Positions 53,569 to 62,553 are shown, numbered from the stretch's first letter. The stretch: DNA of 64,000 nucleotides from Flavobacteriales bacterium (GCA_011526365.1 WTIO01000044.1:42791-106790), one strand, 5' to 3'. Notes: a model not told the origin generated them from the letters alone. Translations and numbers: made by a program.

Positions 53569-53997
53569 TTAATTTTCAGGCGGCAGATGGGTTACAGTAA
53601 CGCCAGCTTTTTTTAAAAAATCAACCCCAGAGGTATCTTTATAGGCCTTGGCGTAAACCACACGGACAATCCCCGATTGATGAATCAACTTGCTACACTC
53701 CTTGCAGGGAGAAAGGGTAATGTAGAGCGTGGCTCCTTTACAGGATTGTGTGGAGCTGGCCACTTTAAGTATGGCGTTGGCCTCTGCATGCAACACATAC
53801 CATTTGGTGTCGTAATTTTCGTCCTCACACACATTTTCAAAACCCGTAGGAGTACCGTTATATCCATCAGAAATAATCATACGATCCTTTACAATTAATG
53901 CGCCCACTTGCTTGCGTTTGCAATACGACAATTTTCCCCAGGTAGCGGCCATTTGTAAATAGGCACTATCGTATTTATGTTGTTTTGCTGAATTCAT
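53569..53997 (-). CDS. dCMP deaminase family protein
   Basis: A 142-aa zinc enzyme. The zinc site is HAEANAI (His and catalytic Glu) and PCKEC (two Cys); VGALIVKDRMIISDGYNGTPTGFENVCED is the substrate-side segment typical of deoxycytidylate deaminases/ComEB. It would convert dCMP to dUMP for thymidylate synthesis. Located between the HupE-like gene and the S41 protease gene on the same strand. Confidence 0.93.
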   Translation of the reverse strand: MNSAKQHKYDSAYLQMAATWGKLSYCKRKQVGALIVKDRMIISDGYNGTPTGFENVCEDENYDTKWYVLHAEANAILKVASSTQSCKGATLYITLSPCKECSKLIHQSGIVRVVYAKAYKDTSGVDFLKKAGVTVTHLPPEN

Positions 53998-54037
53998 GTG
54001 CTGTTACGAAGATAGGGTTTTCATTAGCAATTTGCTT

Positions 54038-54622
54038 TTACCCCGGCCAATTTGCAATCATCATTTGCCCCGCTAAAGCTGCAACCATTGCCGCAATAAT
54101 CAGTTGCCACCTTTGTTGCTGCAATCCTAACAACCGCAATACAACAAAATTAACTAACAACACCCCAAGAACAATCAGTAATTGTGCTGCTTCTACTCCT
54201 ACTGCAAAACTTAGCAAAGCCGTGTAAGCATCATCTTTTAATACTACCTGACCAAAGTAACGCGCAAATCCTAAGCCGTGAATTAAACCGAATGCAAAAG
54301 TGAGAAACCCAATTATATTGGGTAGATGTGAACTGGTTTTCACTGACTTCAGGTTTAATAGTATCGGAATACAACTTGCCACTATAGTAACGGGAATTAG
54401 AAACTCAACCCATACGGCATTTACAGCTAAAATATCATGATAAGCTAGGGCCAATGAAAGCGTGTGCCCTAATGTAAAAAGGGTTACCAACCACAACACC
54501 CTTCGCCAATCCCGAAATACAAAAGGAATGGCAAGTACTGTTAAAAAATAAAAATGGTCTAAACCGTTAGGGTCGAGCACGTGCTCAAAACCCAAGGAAA
54601 AATAAAAACCTAAAGTATTCAT
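54038..54622 (-). CDS. HupE/UreJ family membrane protein
   Basis: A 194-aa protein with about six TM helices. The N-terminal motif FYFSLGFEHVLDPNGLDHFYFLTVLAI (with the conserved H-x4-G-x-DH type histidines) and TLFTLGHTLSLAL, FGLIHGLGFA are the HupE/UreJ hallmarks, implicated in nickel or cobalt transport in other bacteria. No hydrogenase or urease gene is nearby. Its ATG overlaps the stop of the DnaJ-like gene by 1 nt. Confidence 0.85.
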   Translation of the reverse strand: MNTLGFYFSLGFEHVLDPNGLDHFYFLTVLAIPFVFRDWRRVLWLVTLFTLGHTLSLALAYHDILAVNAVWVEFLIPVTIVASCIPILLNLKSVKTSSHLPNIIGFLTFAFGLIHGLGFARYFGQVVLKDDAYTALLSFAVGVEAAQLLIVLGVLLVNFVVLRLLGLQQQRWQLIIAAMVAALAGQMMIANWPG

Positions 54623-55332
54623 CAGAATTGGCGTTCCTTTTTAAGTGTTTCGTAAGCCTGCTGCACCTGGCGGAATTTTTCTTGCGCCCCTTTTTTAAGG
54701 GCTTCATCCTTGGTTTGCAAACGGTCGGGATGGTATTTTTTTACCATCTTTCTGTAGGCCTGTTTTATTTCAGCAGTTGTGGCCTTGGGCGAAAGCTCCA
54801 AAATTTTATAGGCAGTGTCTGAAGATTTAAAAAACATGGCCTTTATGCTCTCTATATCGGGACGTCGCAAGTTGAGCCCCATAGCAATCTGTTCAATTTT
54901 TTCGACCTCCACTGGGCTAATTTTTCCATCGGCATTGGCAATGGCAAACAAAAAGTGTAAAATCTGTAAGCGGGTTTCATAGCGCACTTGGGAAACAAAA
55001 TACTGTGTTAGGGTTCCCACTTGCTGTGCTTTTTGCTTTACTGCTGCATTAAAGTGTTTAAAAATACTTTTGGCCCTTTCGGGGCCATATTGGGAAATAA
55101 AGTAGTTGCGAACAAACTGCAGTTCTTTCTCTTCTACTTTCCCATCGGCCTTAATAACCACTGCAGCTAGGGCCAGCAAGTTGAGTTCGAATTCTTGTGG
55201 GCTAATGCTACGCATTTGAAATCGGGAGTTGCCGCTCATTTGATCAAAAGCCACGCCCAGAAAAAAACCGAGTAACGCTCCTGGAATTCGGAAAAACATA
55301 TAGCCTATTAGGGCTGCAAACCATCGGATCAT
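54622..55332 (-). CDS. TerB-like/DnaJ-domain membrane co-chaperone (DjlA-like)
   Basis: A 236-aa protein. Residues 1-28 form a Gly-rich TM helix (RWFAALIGYMFFRIPGALLG), then a TerB-like helical domain (LNLLALAAVVIKADGKVEEKEL, RLQILHFLFAIANADGKISPVEVEKIEQIA) with two acidic metal-type loops, and a C-terminal J domain (AYKILELSPKATTAEIKQAYRKMVKKYHPDRL) with intact HPD. This is the architecture of DjlA, a membrane-anchored activator of DnaK. Divergent from the bacilliredoxin gene across a 92-bp region with a 14-bp palindrome. Confidence 0.9.
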   Translation of the reverse strand: MIRWFAALIGYMFFRIPGALLGFFLGVAFDQMSGNSRFQMRSISPQEFELNLLALAAVVIKADGKVEEKELQFVRNYFISQYGPERAKSIFKHFNAAVKQKAQQVGTLTQYFVSQVRYETRLQILHFLFAIANADGKISPVEVEKIEQIAMGLNLRRPDIESIKAMFFKSSDTAYKILELSPKATTAEIKQAYRKMVKKYHPDRLQTKDEALKKGAQEKFRQVQQAYETLKKERQF

Positions 55333-55355
55333 ATATGGATTTTTTGTCTGTTTTT

Positions 55356-55369
55356 GTGCAAATTTGCAC
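55356..55369. promoter_or_regulatory. 14-bp perfect palindrome between djlA-like and bacilliredoxin genes
   Basis: GTGCAAATTTGCAC is a perfect palindrome 23 bp upstream of the djlA-like ATG and 33 bp before the bacilliredoxin -7 element. Two ACTTAAG copies lie beside it. It may be an operator shared by the divergent genes. Confidence 0.4.
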
Positions 55370-55402
55370 CTAACTTAAGAAGATTCCAAACTTAAGTTTT
55401 TT

Positions 55403-55410
55403 TATCTTTG
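55403..55410 (+). promoter_or_regulatory. -7 promoter element of the bacilliredoxin gene
   Basis: TATCTTTG, 14 nt upstream of the ATG at 55425. Confidence 0.6.
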
Positions 55411-55424
55411 TAAAAAAAATAATT

Positions 55425-55835
55425 ATGTATCCAGCAGAAATTGTACAACCCATGCGTGAAGAGCTCACCACTCTTGGCTTTGAAGAATTAGGAACCGTTG
55501 CAGCAGTAGATGAAGCCCTTTCAAAACCAGGTACCGCCTTGGTAGTGGTAAACTCCGTTTGTGGATGTGCAGCTGCTAATGCACGCCCAGGGGTGCGTTT
55601 GGCTTTGGCCCACAACAGTACTCCCGAGCATTTGTTTACTGTTTTTGCAGGTGTTGATCGCGAAGCTACAGATCACGCCCGCACTAAAATGATTCCTTTT
55701 CCTCCTTCTTCACCGAGTATTGCCCTGTTTAAGGATGGCGAATTGGTGCACATGATTGAACGCCACCACATTGAAGGTAGGCCTGCCGAAATGATTGCCG
55801 AAAACCTCAAAGCGGCTTTCTCAGAACACTGCTAA
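55425..55835 (+). CDS. BrxA/BrxB family bacilliredoxin
   Basis: A 136-aa thioredoxin-fold protein of the YphP/YqiW family. The active site is CGC in NSVCGCAAANARPGV (near residue 46) and the family segments HLFTVFAGVDREATDHAR and FPPSSPSIALFKDGELVHMIERHHIEGR are present. In Bacillus such proteins remove bacillithiol from proteins; Bacteroidota also make low-molecular thiols of this kind. The protein ends in SEHC, giving an additional cysteine at the C-terminus. plsC follows after 19 nt in the same direction. Confidence 0.95.
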   Translation: MYPAEIVQPMREELTTLGFEELGTVAAVDEALSKPGTALVVVNSVCGCAAANARPGVRLALAHNSTPEHLFTVFAGVDREATDHARTKMIPFPPSSPSIALFKDGELVHMIERHHIEGRPAEMIAENLKAAFSEHC

Positions 55836-55854
55836 ACCGATTATGCCCTAACCG

Positions 55855-56595
55855 ATGAAAAAACTTGTAGCCTACCCACTAACGGTAATCTACTATATTG
55901 TTTTTTTGTTGTGCTTATTGTTGTTTCACGCCCTACAAGTAATTGCTTACACGCTTTGGGGACAAAAAGCACAAGGTCGTTTTGCTAATTTATTAAGCCT
56001 ATCCATAATGCGGTGCTTGAACCTCTTGGGTACCCGCTTTCGTCTAATTAATTTCCAACCACTCCCCACCGATCGCCCTATTTTATTAGTAGCCAATCAT
56101 CAAAGCACCTATGACATTCCACCACTTCATTGGTTTTTTAGGAAAAACAGTCCGCGCTATGTAAGTAAGATTGAACTCCAAAAAGGGGTTCCGGGTATTT
56201 CATACAACCTGCGCAAAGGAGGCTCGGCCTTAATCGACAGAAGGAATGCCAAACAAGCCTTGGCAGCAATTACCAAATTTGCAAAACAAATTACCCAGGA
56301 CAATGCTTGTGCTGTGTTATTCCCAGAAGGCACGCGTTCTCGAAATGGCCATCCCCGACGCTTCCAACGCAAGGGGTTACGGACCCTTATTACGCATTTG
56401 CCCAATGCCCTAATAGTTCCAGTAAGCATTAATAATTCTTGGCAGCTGAGCAAGTACAATTATTTCCCTATTCCATGGGGTACTCAAGTGAATCTTACTG
56501 TGCACCCCACTATTGCAATTGATGCGCTTCCGACAGAAGAACTCATTGACCACTTAGAAGCAACCATTCATGGTGGTGTGATATCCCCAACTTAA
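55855..56595 (+). CDS. plsC: 1-acyl-sn-glycerol-3-phosphate acyltransferase
   Basis: A 246-aa membrane-bound acyltransferase for phosphatidic acid synthesis. It has an N-terminal hydrophobic helix (VIYYIVFLLCLLLFHALQVIAY) and the acyltransferase motifs I (NHQSTYD), II (GGSALIDRR), III (LFPEGTRSRNG) and IV (LIVPVSI). Last 4 bp overlap the convergent crotonase gene. Confidence 0.94.
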   Translation: MKKLVAYPLTVIYYIVFLLCLLLFHALQVIAYTLWGQKAQGRFANLLSLSIMRCLNLLGTRFRLINFQPLPTDRPILLVANHQSTYDIPPLHWFFRKNSPRYVSKIELQKGVPGISYNLRKGGSALIDRRNAKQALAAITKFAKQITQDNACAVLFPEGTRSRNGHPRRFQRKGLRTLITHLPNALIVPVSINNSWQLSKYNYFPIPWGTQVNLTVHPTIAIDALPTEELIDHLEATIHGGVISPT

Positions 56596-57353
56596 AAATT
56601 AGGCTTTCGCTTATTGAGGAAAGCCTGAGTCCCTTCCTTAAACCCTTCGGTTTCAAAAAGGGCAGCAAACAACTGTTTTTCTAGTTCATACCCATCTCCT
56701 GAAAAGGCTTGAATCGCCTGTATGGCCGCGGCTTGCGCCTGGGGGGCATTTTTTAAAAGTTTACTTGCCCATTGTGCTGCTGTTTTTAATATGTCTTCTG
56801 CAGGAACTACAGCGTTAACAAGCCCGTACTCTAGAGCCTGGGCAGCCGAAATCATCTCTCCTGTAAGAATCATTTCCATTGCTCTCCCTCGGCCCACCAA
56901 CTGGGGGAGACGCTGAGTTCCTCCGTAGCCCGGAATCAAACCCAAAGATACTTCGGGTAAGCCTAATGCGGCAGTAGCTGCTGCAATACGCAAATGACAG
57001 GCCATGGCCAATTCTAAGCCTCCGCCTAAGGCATATCCGTTGATCGCCGCAATGACGGGTTTAGGAAATTGGGCAATACGGTCGAAGACGTTTTTTTGCC
57101 CTTCTGCCACTAAATTGTATGCCTCCGCTTTTGAAAAAGAAGCAAACTCGCTAATATCGGCACCCGCCACAAAGGCTTTTTCTCCATTTCCTGTAAGCAC
57201 AACTACACGTACCTCATCGTCCTGTTCTAGGCTTTCAAACGTGCTGTGCAATGCTTCTAAAACAGCAGCGTTTAAGGCGTTTAACTTTTTGGGGCGATTG
57301 ATTTTTATCCAAGCAACGCGATCGGCTTTGGCAAGAAGAATTGGCTGTTCCAT
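56592..57353 (-). CDS. Enoyl-CoA hydratase/isomerase family protein
   Basis: A 253-aa crotonase-fold protein from the ATG 57351-57353 (MEQPILLAKADRVAW), placed 1 nt after the kinase stop. Oxyanion-hole segments FVAGADISEFA and INGYALGGGLELAMACHLRIA are normal, and both catalytic glutamates expected of an enoyl-CoA hydratase are seen (LGLPEVSLGLIPGYGGTQRL and GGGLELAMACH). The C-terminal AALFETEGFKEGTQAFLNKRKP is typical. It likely hydrates short-chain enoyl-CoA (crotonyl-CoA). Last gene of an operon with BNR, HemJ-like and kinase genes. Confidence 0.93.
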   Translation of the reverse strand: MEQPILLAKADRVAWIKINRPKKLNALNAAVLEALHSTFESLEQDDEVRVVVLTGNGEKAFVAGADISEFASFSKAEAYNLVAEGQKNVFDRIAQFPKPVIAAINGYALGGGLELAMACHLRIAAATAALGLPEVSLGLIPGYGGTQRLPQLVGRGRAMEMILTGEMISAAQALEYGLVNAVVPAEDILKTAAQWASKLLKNAPQAQAAAIQAIQAFSGDGYELEKQLFAALFETEGFKEGTQAFLNKRKPNF

Positions 57354-57354
57354 A

Positions 57355-58803
57355 CTAGTTAAATTGAATTTCAAAAATGGTTCCTTTGGGTTTGTTTTTA
57401 GTGTAGGTGATTGTGCCGTTGTGGGATTGAATTATATTTCTGACAATCCCTAAACCAAGTCCCATTCCTTTTGTTTTTGTTGTGAATCGAGGCTCAAACA
57501 CCTTCCCTTTGAGCGCTTTGGGAATCCCCGAGCCGTTGTCGGCCACACGGATGCTCACCGTGGGGGAAGAAGTCAATGTGATTTCAATTTTAGGACTGCG
57601 TTTTGCCGGAACCGACTGAATTCCGTTCTGAATTAGGTTGGTCATCACACGTATCCACTGGGTACGGTCTAAGGATACTTCCAATTGTGCTACATCACTT
57701 TCAAAACTCACCATGTTTTGGTCAAAAATTTCTGTGCTGCGCTTGGTCACCTCAACAATGTCACAAGGCTCCAGTTGTGCTTTGGGAAGTGTTGCATAGG
57801 TAGAAAAAGTATTGGCAACTTCGCTCATCGTATCAATTTGCTCAATAAGAATGGACGCAAACTCCTCCATTTTTTCTTGAGCTTGAGGGCCTTCAACATT
57901 AAAATTCCGTTGGAAACTTTGAACGGTTAAGCGCATGGGAGTCAAAGGATTTTTTATTTCGTGGGCCACCTGACGGGCCATTTCTTGCCAAGCTTCGTCC
58001 CGAGAAACTTTTGCCAGTTGTGCAGCACTGGCCTCCAAATCTTCTACCATTTTGTTGTAGGCAACCACAAGACTATTTATTTCACTCGTGGCATTTTTTA
58101 AATATATCTTTTCGTTGCGCTGCAATAAACCGGTGCGATCCATCTGTGCACGTAGTTTTTCTAATGAAGAGGTAACCAAACGCGACAGGAACAAGGCAAA
58201 GAAAATGGAAATCACCATCATAATCAGGTAAATCTGATACAGACGCTGTAAAAAGGTTTTCAATTCATTTTCTGCAAATGATATGTCTTCGAAATAAGGA
58301 AAAAACAATATGGCATAGGGAGTACCGCTAGCATCTTTCAAGTAGCTGTAGGAGGACTGGAACTTCCCGATTTCATCTTCGTTTTTTTCTAAAAACCGCT
58401 TCCCTTTTAAGGCCGCTAAGTTGTTAAGTATATCATTGTTTAAGCGATAGTTGTTAGCAATAACTTTTAAGGGAAGAAAAGAAACAAACAAAGGGTTCCC
58501 CTTCAAATCGAAAAGTGAAAACTCTACCTTGTGGATTTTGGTAATGGTGTTTAAATCGGTAGTGTATTCTCCCCAGCGTATACTGTCGGTGGTATATAAT
58601 TTATGCTTTTCAGCCAAAAAGTCAAGTTGTCTTTGTACCTGACTTTCCTTACGGTCTAAGCGAAAAACGTTGTAGTCTTCAGCCTCATTTTGGTATTGAA
58701 AAAAAGTAGCCCCCAAAATGAGTAAACACGCCAGCAACACCAAAAAAATCATCGCAAGAAACAGTCGGGTACGTAGCGAGAATTGTTTTTTAATGAGTGC
58801 CAT
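57355..58803 (-). CDS. NtrY-like membrane sensor histidine kinase
   Basis: A 482-aa protein with TM helices near 13-33 and 187-207 flanking a ~150-residue periplasmic sensor domain, then a HAMP-like linker, the dimerisation/phosphoacceptor box QVAHEIKNPLTPMRL and an ATPase domain with N-box MTNLIQNGIQSVP, G1 VADNGSGIP, F FEPRFTTK and G2 GMGLGLGIV. The H-box plus HEIKNPLTP form is the NtrY/HisKA type. There is no response regulator gene beside it, so it is an orphan kinase in this window. Its neighbours are hemJ-like (3 nt) and the crotonase. Confidence 0.92.
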   Translation of the reverse strand: MALIKKQFSLRTRLFLAMIFLVLLACLLILGATFFQYQNEAEDYNVFRLDRKESQVQRQLDFLAEKHKLYTTDSIRWGEYTTDLNTITKIHKVEFSLFDLKGNPLFVSFLPLKVIANNYRLNNDILNNLAALKGKRFLEKNEDEIGKFQSSYSYLKDASGTPYAILFFPYFEDISFAENELKTFLQRLYQIYLIMMVISIFFALFLSRLVTSSLEKLRAQMDRTGLLQRNEKIYLKNATSEINSLVVAYNKMVEDLEASAAQLAKVSRDEAWQEMARQVAHEIKNPLTPMRLTVQSFQRNFNVEGPQAQEKMEEFASILIEQIDTMSEVANTFSTYATLPKAQLEPCDIVEVTKRSTEIFDQNMVSFESDVAQLEVSLDRTQWIRVMTNLIQNGIQSVPAKRSPKIEITLTSSPTVSIRVADNGSGIPKALKGKVFEPRFTTKTKGMGLGLGIVRNIIQSHNGTITYTKNKPKGTIFEIQFN

Positions 58804-58806
58804 TGC

Positions 58807-59358
58807 CTAGTTTTTTTCTGCTTTAGCACGGTATTTTTTATAGGCCTTAATACCCAACATCAACAACACTCCTAGTACCACTAGGCCCACGACGCCAAAC
58901 ACCCAATGAAAGCTACTCTTAAGAATTGCTAAAAACACTATGGCAAAGAGCAACAGGGTGGCTCCTTCGTTCCACAAGCGCATAAAATTGCCACTGTACT
59001 TAAAAATGCCTTGCTGCATTTGCTTGAAAAGCTGGTGGGTTTTCATGTGGTAGAGTACCAAAAGGGCAACAAAAGCCAATTTGATTAGCATCCACGACTG
59101 GGTGAGCCAAGAGGGCATTATATAGAGTAAAAGTAAGGCAAACCCAATGGCCAATACCGCTGATGGCCAAGTGATAATGTACCACAAACGTTTGGCCATG
59201 AGCGCAAATTGACGGGTGAGAATGTCCTTTTCTAAATCGGATTTATCCTGAGCCTCAATCCAGTAGATGAATAACCGGGGCATATAAAACAACCCCGCAA
59301 ACCACGTTATCACAAAAATAAGGTGTAGTGCTTTAACGTAGTTGTAATATGCTTCCAT
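58807..59358 (-). CDS. HemJ-like protoporphyrinogen oxidase/CopD family membrane protein
   Basis: A 183-aa protein with four to five TM helices. The N-terminal helix KALHLIFVITWFAGLFYMPRLFIYW carries the conserved His and Arg of HemJ, and WYIITWPSAVLAI, WMLIKLAFVALLVLYHMK follow with the second conserved His and Lys. HemJ oxidises protoporphyrinogen IX to protoporphyrin IX, feeding heme synthesis, which fits the heme-rich respiratory chain of this organism. It is located between the BNR protein (9 nt) and the kinase. Confidence 0.85.
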   Translation of the reverse strand: MEAYYNYVKALHLIFVITWFAGLFYMPRLFIYWIEAQDKSDLEKDILTRQFALMAKRLWYIITWPSAVLAIGFALLLLYIMPSWLTQSWMLIKLAFVALLVLYHMKTHQLFKQMQQGIFKYSGNFMRLWNEGATLLLFAIVFLAILKSSFHWVFGVVGLVVLGVLLMLGIKAYKKYRAKAEKN

Positions 59359-59367
59359 CTATAGTGC

Positions 59368-62300
59368 TTAGGGCGTTGAAAGATAATCCAGTTGCAATTG
59401 TGCAAAGGCAGCATTAAACGCTTTTACGTCTTTGTTCATCAGTTGCTCATAGGTTGCTAAATGTGCAGCAATTTGAGTGGTGAGTTCCTTGCGTACCATT
59501 TCATCCTGTGCGGTTGGGGGGTAGTCACTAATCATTACCAAATTACTAATATGCCCCAGCTTATTGGTGAGCTTAATGGGGAAATTAAGCGGATCTTGAT
59601 TACTGCGGTTTTTGGTTTGATAGAGTGCTTTTTCTATAGTTCCCAACTGTTGTTGCAAGGATTTTGACTGTGCAATTAAATCCTTGGCGGCTTCATGTTC
59701 CTTAAAGTTCGCTTGGAAATCAGCCAGTTTTTTATTGATTTTTCTAATGTTTTCAATAGCCGTATGGGCTTCATCTATGGTGGCATTAATTTGCATCACA
59801 AAGTCAAATTGGGCTTGCATTTGCGCTACTGTGAGTTCAGAACGAGGATCAGAGAGAAGCTCAAATTTAGTTTCTACAGCATTGCCATTATGCGTTAATT
59901 GGGCTTTGTAGGTACCCGGTACTGCACGTGCACCTGAGAGGGAAGCCCCCCAAAGGATCATGCCCGGTAATTTTTTTGCGCCAGGGTAACGCAGGTTCCA
60001 AGAGAAGGTGTTGCCTTTTGCTGTTGCCTTTAATGGGTTTTTCTTATCGTGATTGGAAAAGGTTTTAATAACTGTTCCATCTGCTTCCATAAGCGTTAGG
60101 CTTAGACTGTCTTTTTCAGCATCGTAATTTTTGAGATAATAATGCAATTGCACTCCTCCAGGCAAGTTGGTTCCAGCGGTTTTACTGGAACGCCCCCCGC
60201 GAGCACCCATGCGGTAGCTGGCTTTTGGTGTAAAGAGTTGTAGTTGCGTTGCATTGTCGTTGACCTCCAATTGATGTAACGCCGAAAGATCATCTATCAT
60301 CCACAAGCTTCGGCCCTGGGTGGCTACAATAAGACTGTTGTCTTTTAGCGTTAAATCTGTTACTGGCACTATTGGCAAGTTATTTTGAAATGGCTTCCAA
60401 TTGGCGCCATCATCAAAGGAAATGTACATGCCTGTTTCTGTACCCGCATACAACAATCCTTTGCGTTTTGGATCGGCACGTAAAACACGTGAAAAGTGTT
60501 CTTTGGCTATACCCTTGGTAATTTTTTGCCAAGTGGCACCATAGTCGTTGGTCTTATATAAATAGGGGGTGAAGTCACCCATTTTGTAACGTGTACCTGC
60601 TATATAACAGGTAGCAGGATCAAAGGGTGAAGGATCAACACTGTTAATCATCATCCACTCCGGCAGGTTTTTAGGGGTTACATTGGCCCATGTTTTTCCA
60701 CCGTCTTGTGTAAGGTGTACTAAACCATCGTCACTTCCTACCCACATTAAACCTTCTTTTAATGGAGATTCATCTGCAGCAAAAATGGTGCAGTAGTATT
60801 CAACTCCGGTGTTATCTTGTGTGATGGGCCCTCCAGAAGATTTTAATTTTTCAGAGTCGTTTCGAGTTAAGTCTGGGCTGATAATTTCCCAGCTTTGCCC
60901 CTCATTTACCGAAACGTGTACATGATTGGAAAAGGTGTATAATTTTTTAGGGTTGTGCTTACTAAAAATTATAGGGAAGTTCCATTGAAAACGGTAGCGC
61001 ATCCCTTCGGCACCGTAGCCCATAGGATTGTCGGGCCAAACATTAATGGCACGTACCGCATTGTTGTTGTGATTCACTCGTGTTAGAAAACCGCCATAGC
61101 TACCGCCATAAATAATATCGTTATTCAAGGGATCAACCGCAATGTGTGCAGATTCTCCCCCAGCGGTAGGCTCCCAATGGTCATCGGTGATGTAGCTGCC
61201 ATCTGAGCGGTGTTGAATGCGAATGGTTGAGTTGTCCTGCTGCGCTGCGTAAATACGGTAGGGGAAAGCGTTGTCCGTAGTCACACGATAAAACTGCGCA
61301 GTTGGTTGGTTGTAGTAGGTGGACCAGGTGGTTCCAGCGTCGTAGGACACTTGTGCCCCTCCATCATCAGCAATAATCATTCGCTGGTTGTCCTCGGGGG
61401 CAATCCATAAATCGTGGTGATCCCCATGTGGGGCGTTGTTGGCCTTAAAGGTTTTTCCACCGTCGGTAGATTTGTGGTAGCGTACATTCATTACATAAAC
61501 CACCTCTTCGTCCTGAGTATCGGCATAAATTTTGGAGTAATACCAAGCACGTTGACGCAGGGCTCTACTATCATTAATGTGTTGCCATGTAGCACCAGCA
61601 TCATTAGAAAAATACACCCCACCCTTTTCTTGGTGTTCAACTATGGCCCACACTTTTTGTGAATTTACTGGAGACACCGTTACACCGATAATCCCTAGAG
61701 TTCCTTGGGCAAATCCCTTATGGTCACTAATTTTAGTCCAATTCGCACCACTATCGGTACTTTTCCAAAGTGCAGATCCTACACCACCACTACTTAAACT
61801 GTAGGGGGTTCGTTTGACATTCCAAGTAGCGGCATACAAATGGCGTGGATTGGTAGGATCCATTTGGATTTCAACGGCCCCTGCTTGTTTGTTGGCAAAA
61901 AGGATTTTTTTCCAAGTTTTGCCGCCATCGGTACTTTTATATACCCCACGTTCAGCGGTAGGTTTGTAGATATTTCCCAATACTGCTGCGTAAACAATAT
62001 TAGGGTCTTGAGGATGAATGGCAATTCTTGGAATATGCCGTGATTTGGGCAATCCGGCGGGAGTCCATGTTTTACCTGCATCCACAGATTTCCACATGCC
62101 ATAGCCAGAAGACACATTGCCACGCACAGTAACTTCGCCACCGCCAACATATATCACATTGGAATCACTAGGAGCTACCGCAATGGCGCCAATACTTCCA
62201 CCAAAATAACCATCAGAAATATTGGTATAGGTGATTCCTCCGTCTTCAGTTTTCCAAACGCCCCCTCCGGCAGCGCCAAAATAAAATAACTTCGGCTTGC

Positions 62301-62484
62301 CAGGTACTCCAGTGACCGCTGCCGATCGTCCGCCTCTAAAGGGGCCTATTTCACGATATTGCAACGAACTGTAAAGGTCGCTATTAATGGTTGGAGGGGC
62401 TTTCCTTTTGGAGCGTCGTTGTGCCGTTGCTTCCTGAGGAAGTCCAACAAGTAGTACTAGTGCTATTAGGGCTAGGTGTTTCAT
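59368..62484 (-). CDS. Exported sortilin/BNR-repeat beta-propeller protein
   Basis: A 1038-aa protein; I use the ATG at 62482-62484 (MKHLALIALVLLVGLPQEATAQ), a proper signal peptide. It is followed by a basic RRSKRK stretch and a long series of BNR/sortilin-type blades with SxDxGxTW-like motifs: KTEDGGITYTNIS, KSVDAGKTWTPAG, KSTDGGKTWKKI, KSTDSGANWTKIS, FSNDAGATWQHI, HLTQDGGKTWANV and SFDDGANWKPFQNN. The C-terminal ~250 residues form a mixed beta and helical domain. Such proteins are common in Bacteroidota and are thought to bind or process peptides or glycans outside the cell; the enzyme activity is not evident. First gene of the four-gene operon. Confidence 0.85.
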   Translation of the reverse strand: MKHLALIALVLLVGLPQEATAQRRSKRKAPPTINSDLYSSLQYREIGPFRGGRSAAVTGVPGKPKLFYFGAAGGGVWKTEDGGITYTNISDGYFGGSIGAIAVAPSDSNVIYVGGGEVTVRGNVSSGYGMWKSVDAGKTWTPAGLPKSRHIPRIAIHPQDPNIVYAAVLGNIYKPTAERGVYKSTDGGKTWKKILFANKQAGAVEIQMDPTNPRHLYAATWNVKRTPYSLSSGGVGSALWKSTDSGANWTKISDHKGFAQGTLGIIGVTVSPVNSQKVWAIVEHQEKGGVYFSNDAGATWQHINDSRALRQRAWYYSKIYADTQDEEVVYVMNVRYHKSTDGGKTFKANNAPHGDHHDLWIAPEDNQRMIIADDGGAQVSYDAGTTWSTYYNQPTAQFYRVTTDNAFPYRIYAAQQDNSTIRIQHRSDGSYITDDHWEPTAGGESAHIAVDPLNNDIIYGGSYGGFLTRVNHNNNAVRAINVWPDNPMGYGAEGMRYRFQWNFPIIFSKHNPKKLYTFSNHVHVSVNEGQSWEIISPDLTRNDSEKLKSSGGPITQDNTGVEYYCTIFAADESPLKEGLMWVGSDDGLVHLTQDGGKTWANVTPKNLPEWMMINSVDPSPFDPATCYIAGTRYKMGDFTPYLYKTNDYGATWQKITKGIAKEHFSRVLRADPKRKGLLYAGTETGMYISFDDGANWKPFQNNLPIVPVTDLTLKDNSLIVATQGRSLWMIDDLSALHQLEVNDNATQLQLFTPKASYRMGARGGRSSKTAGTNLPGGVQLHYYLKNYDAEKDSLSLTLMEADGTVIKTFSNHDKKNPLKATAKGNTFSWNLRYPGAKKLPGMILWGASLSGARAVPGTYKAQLTHNGNAVETKFELLSDPRSELTVAQMQAQFDFVMQINATIDEAHTAIENIRKINKKLADFQANFKEHEAAKDLIAQSKSLQQQLGTIEKALYQTKNRSNQDPLNFPIKLTNKLGHISNLVMISDYPPTAQDEMVRKELTTQIAAHLATYEQLMNKDVKAFNAAFAQLQLDYLSTP

Positions 62485-62525
62485 AAATCTCATCAGTTTC
62501 CATTTTTATTTCCAATGAAAAATAC

Positions 62526-62553
62526 AAAAAACCATCAAAAAGCCCTATGGTTT
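62526..62553 (-). terminator. Probable terminator after the MATE gene
   Basis: On the minus strand AAACCAT and ATGGTTT (62547-62553 and 62529-62535) pair over 7 bp with an 11-nt loop and run into TTTTTT. The stem begins at the MATE stop codon, so this unit is separated from the BNR operon. Confidence 0.5.

Noticed and set aside
54038..54622. Hydrogenase or urease accessory locus suggested by HupE/UreJ
   Set aside because: No hydrogenase, urease or nickel maturation gene is in the window.
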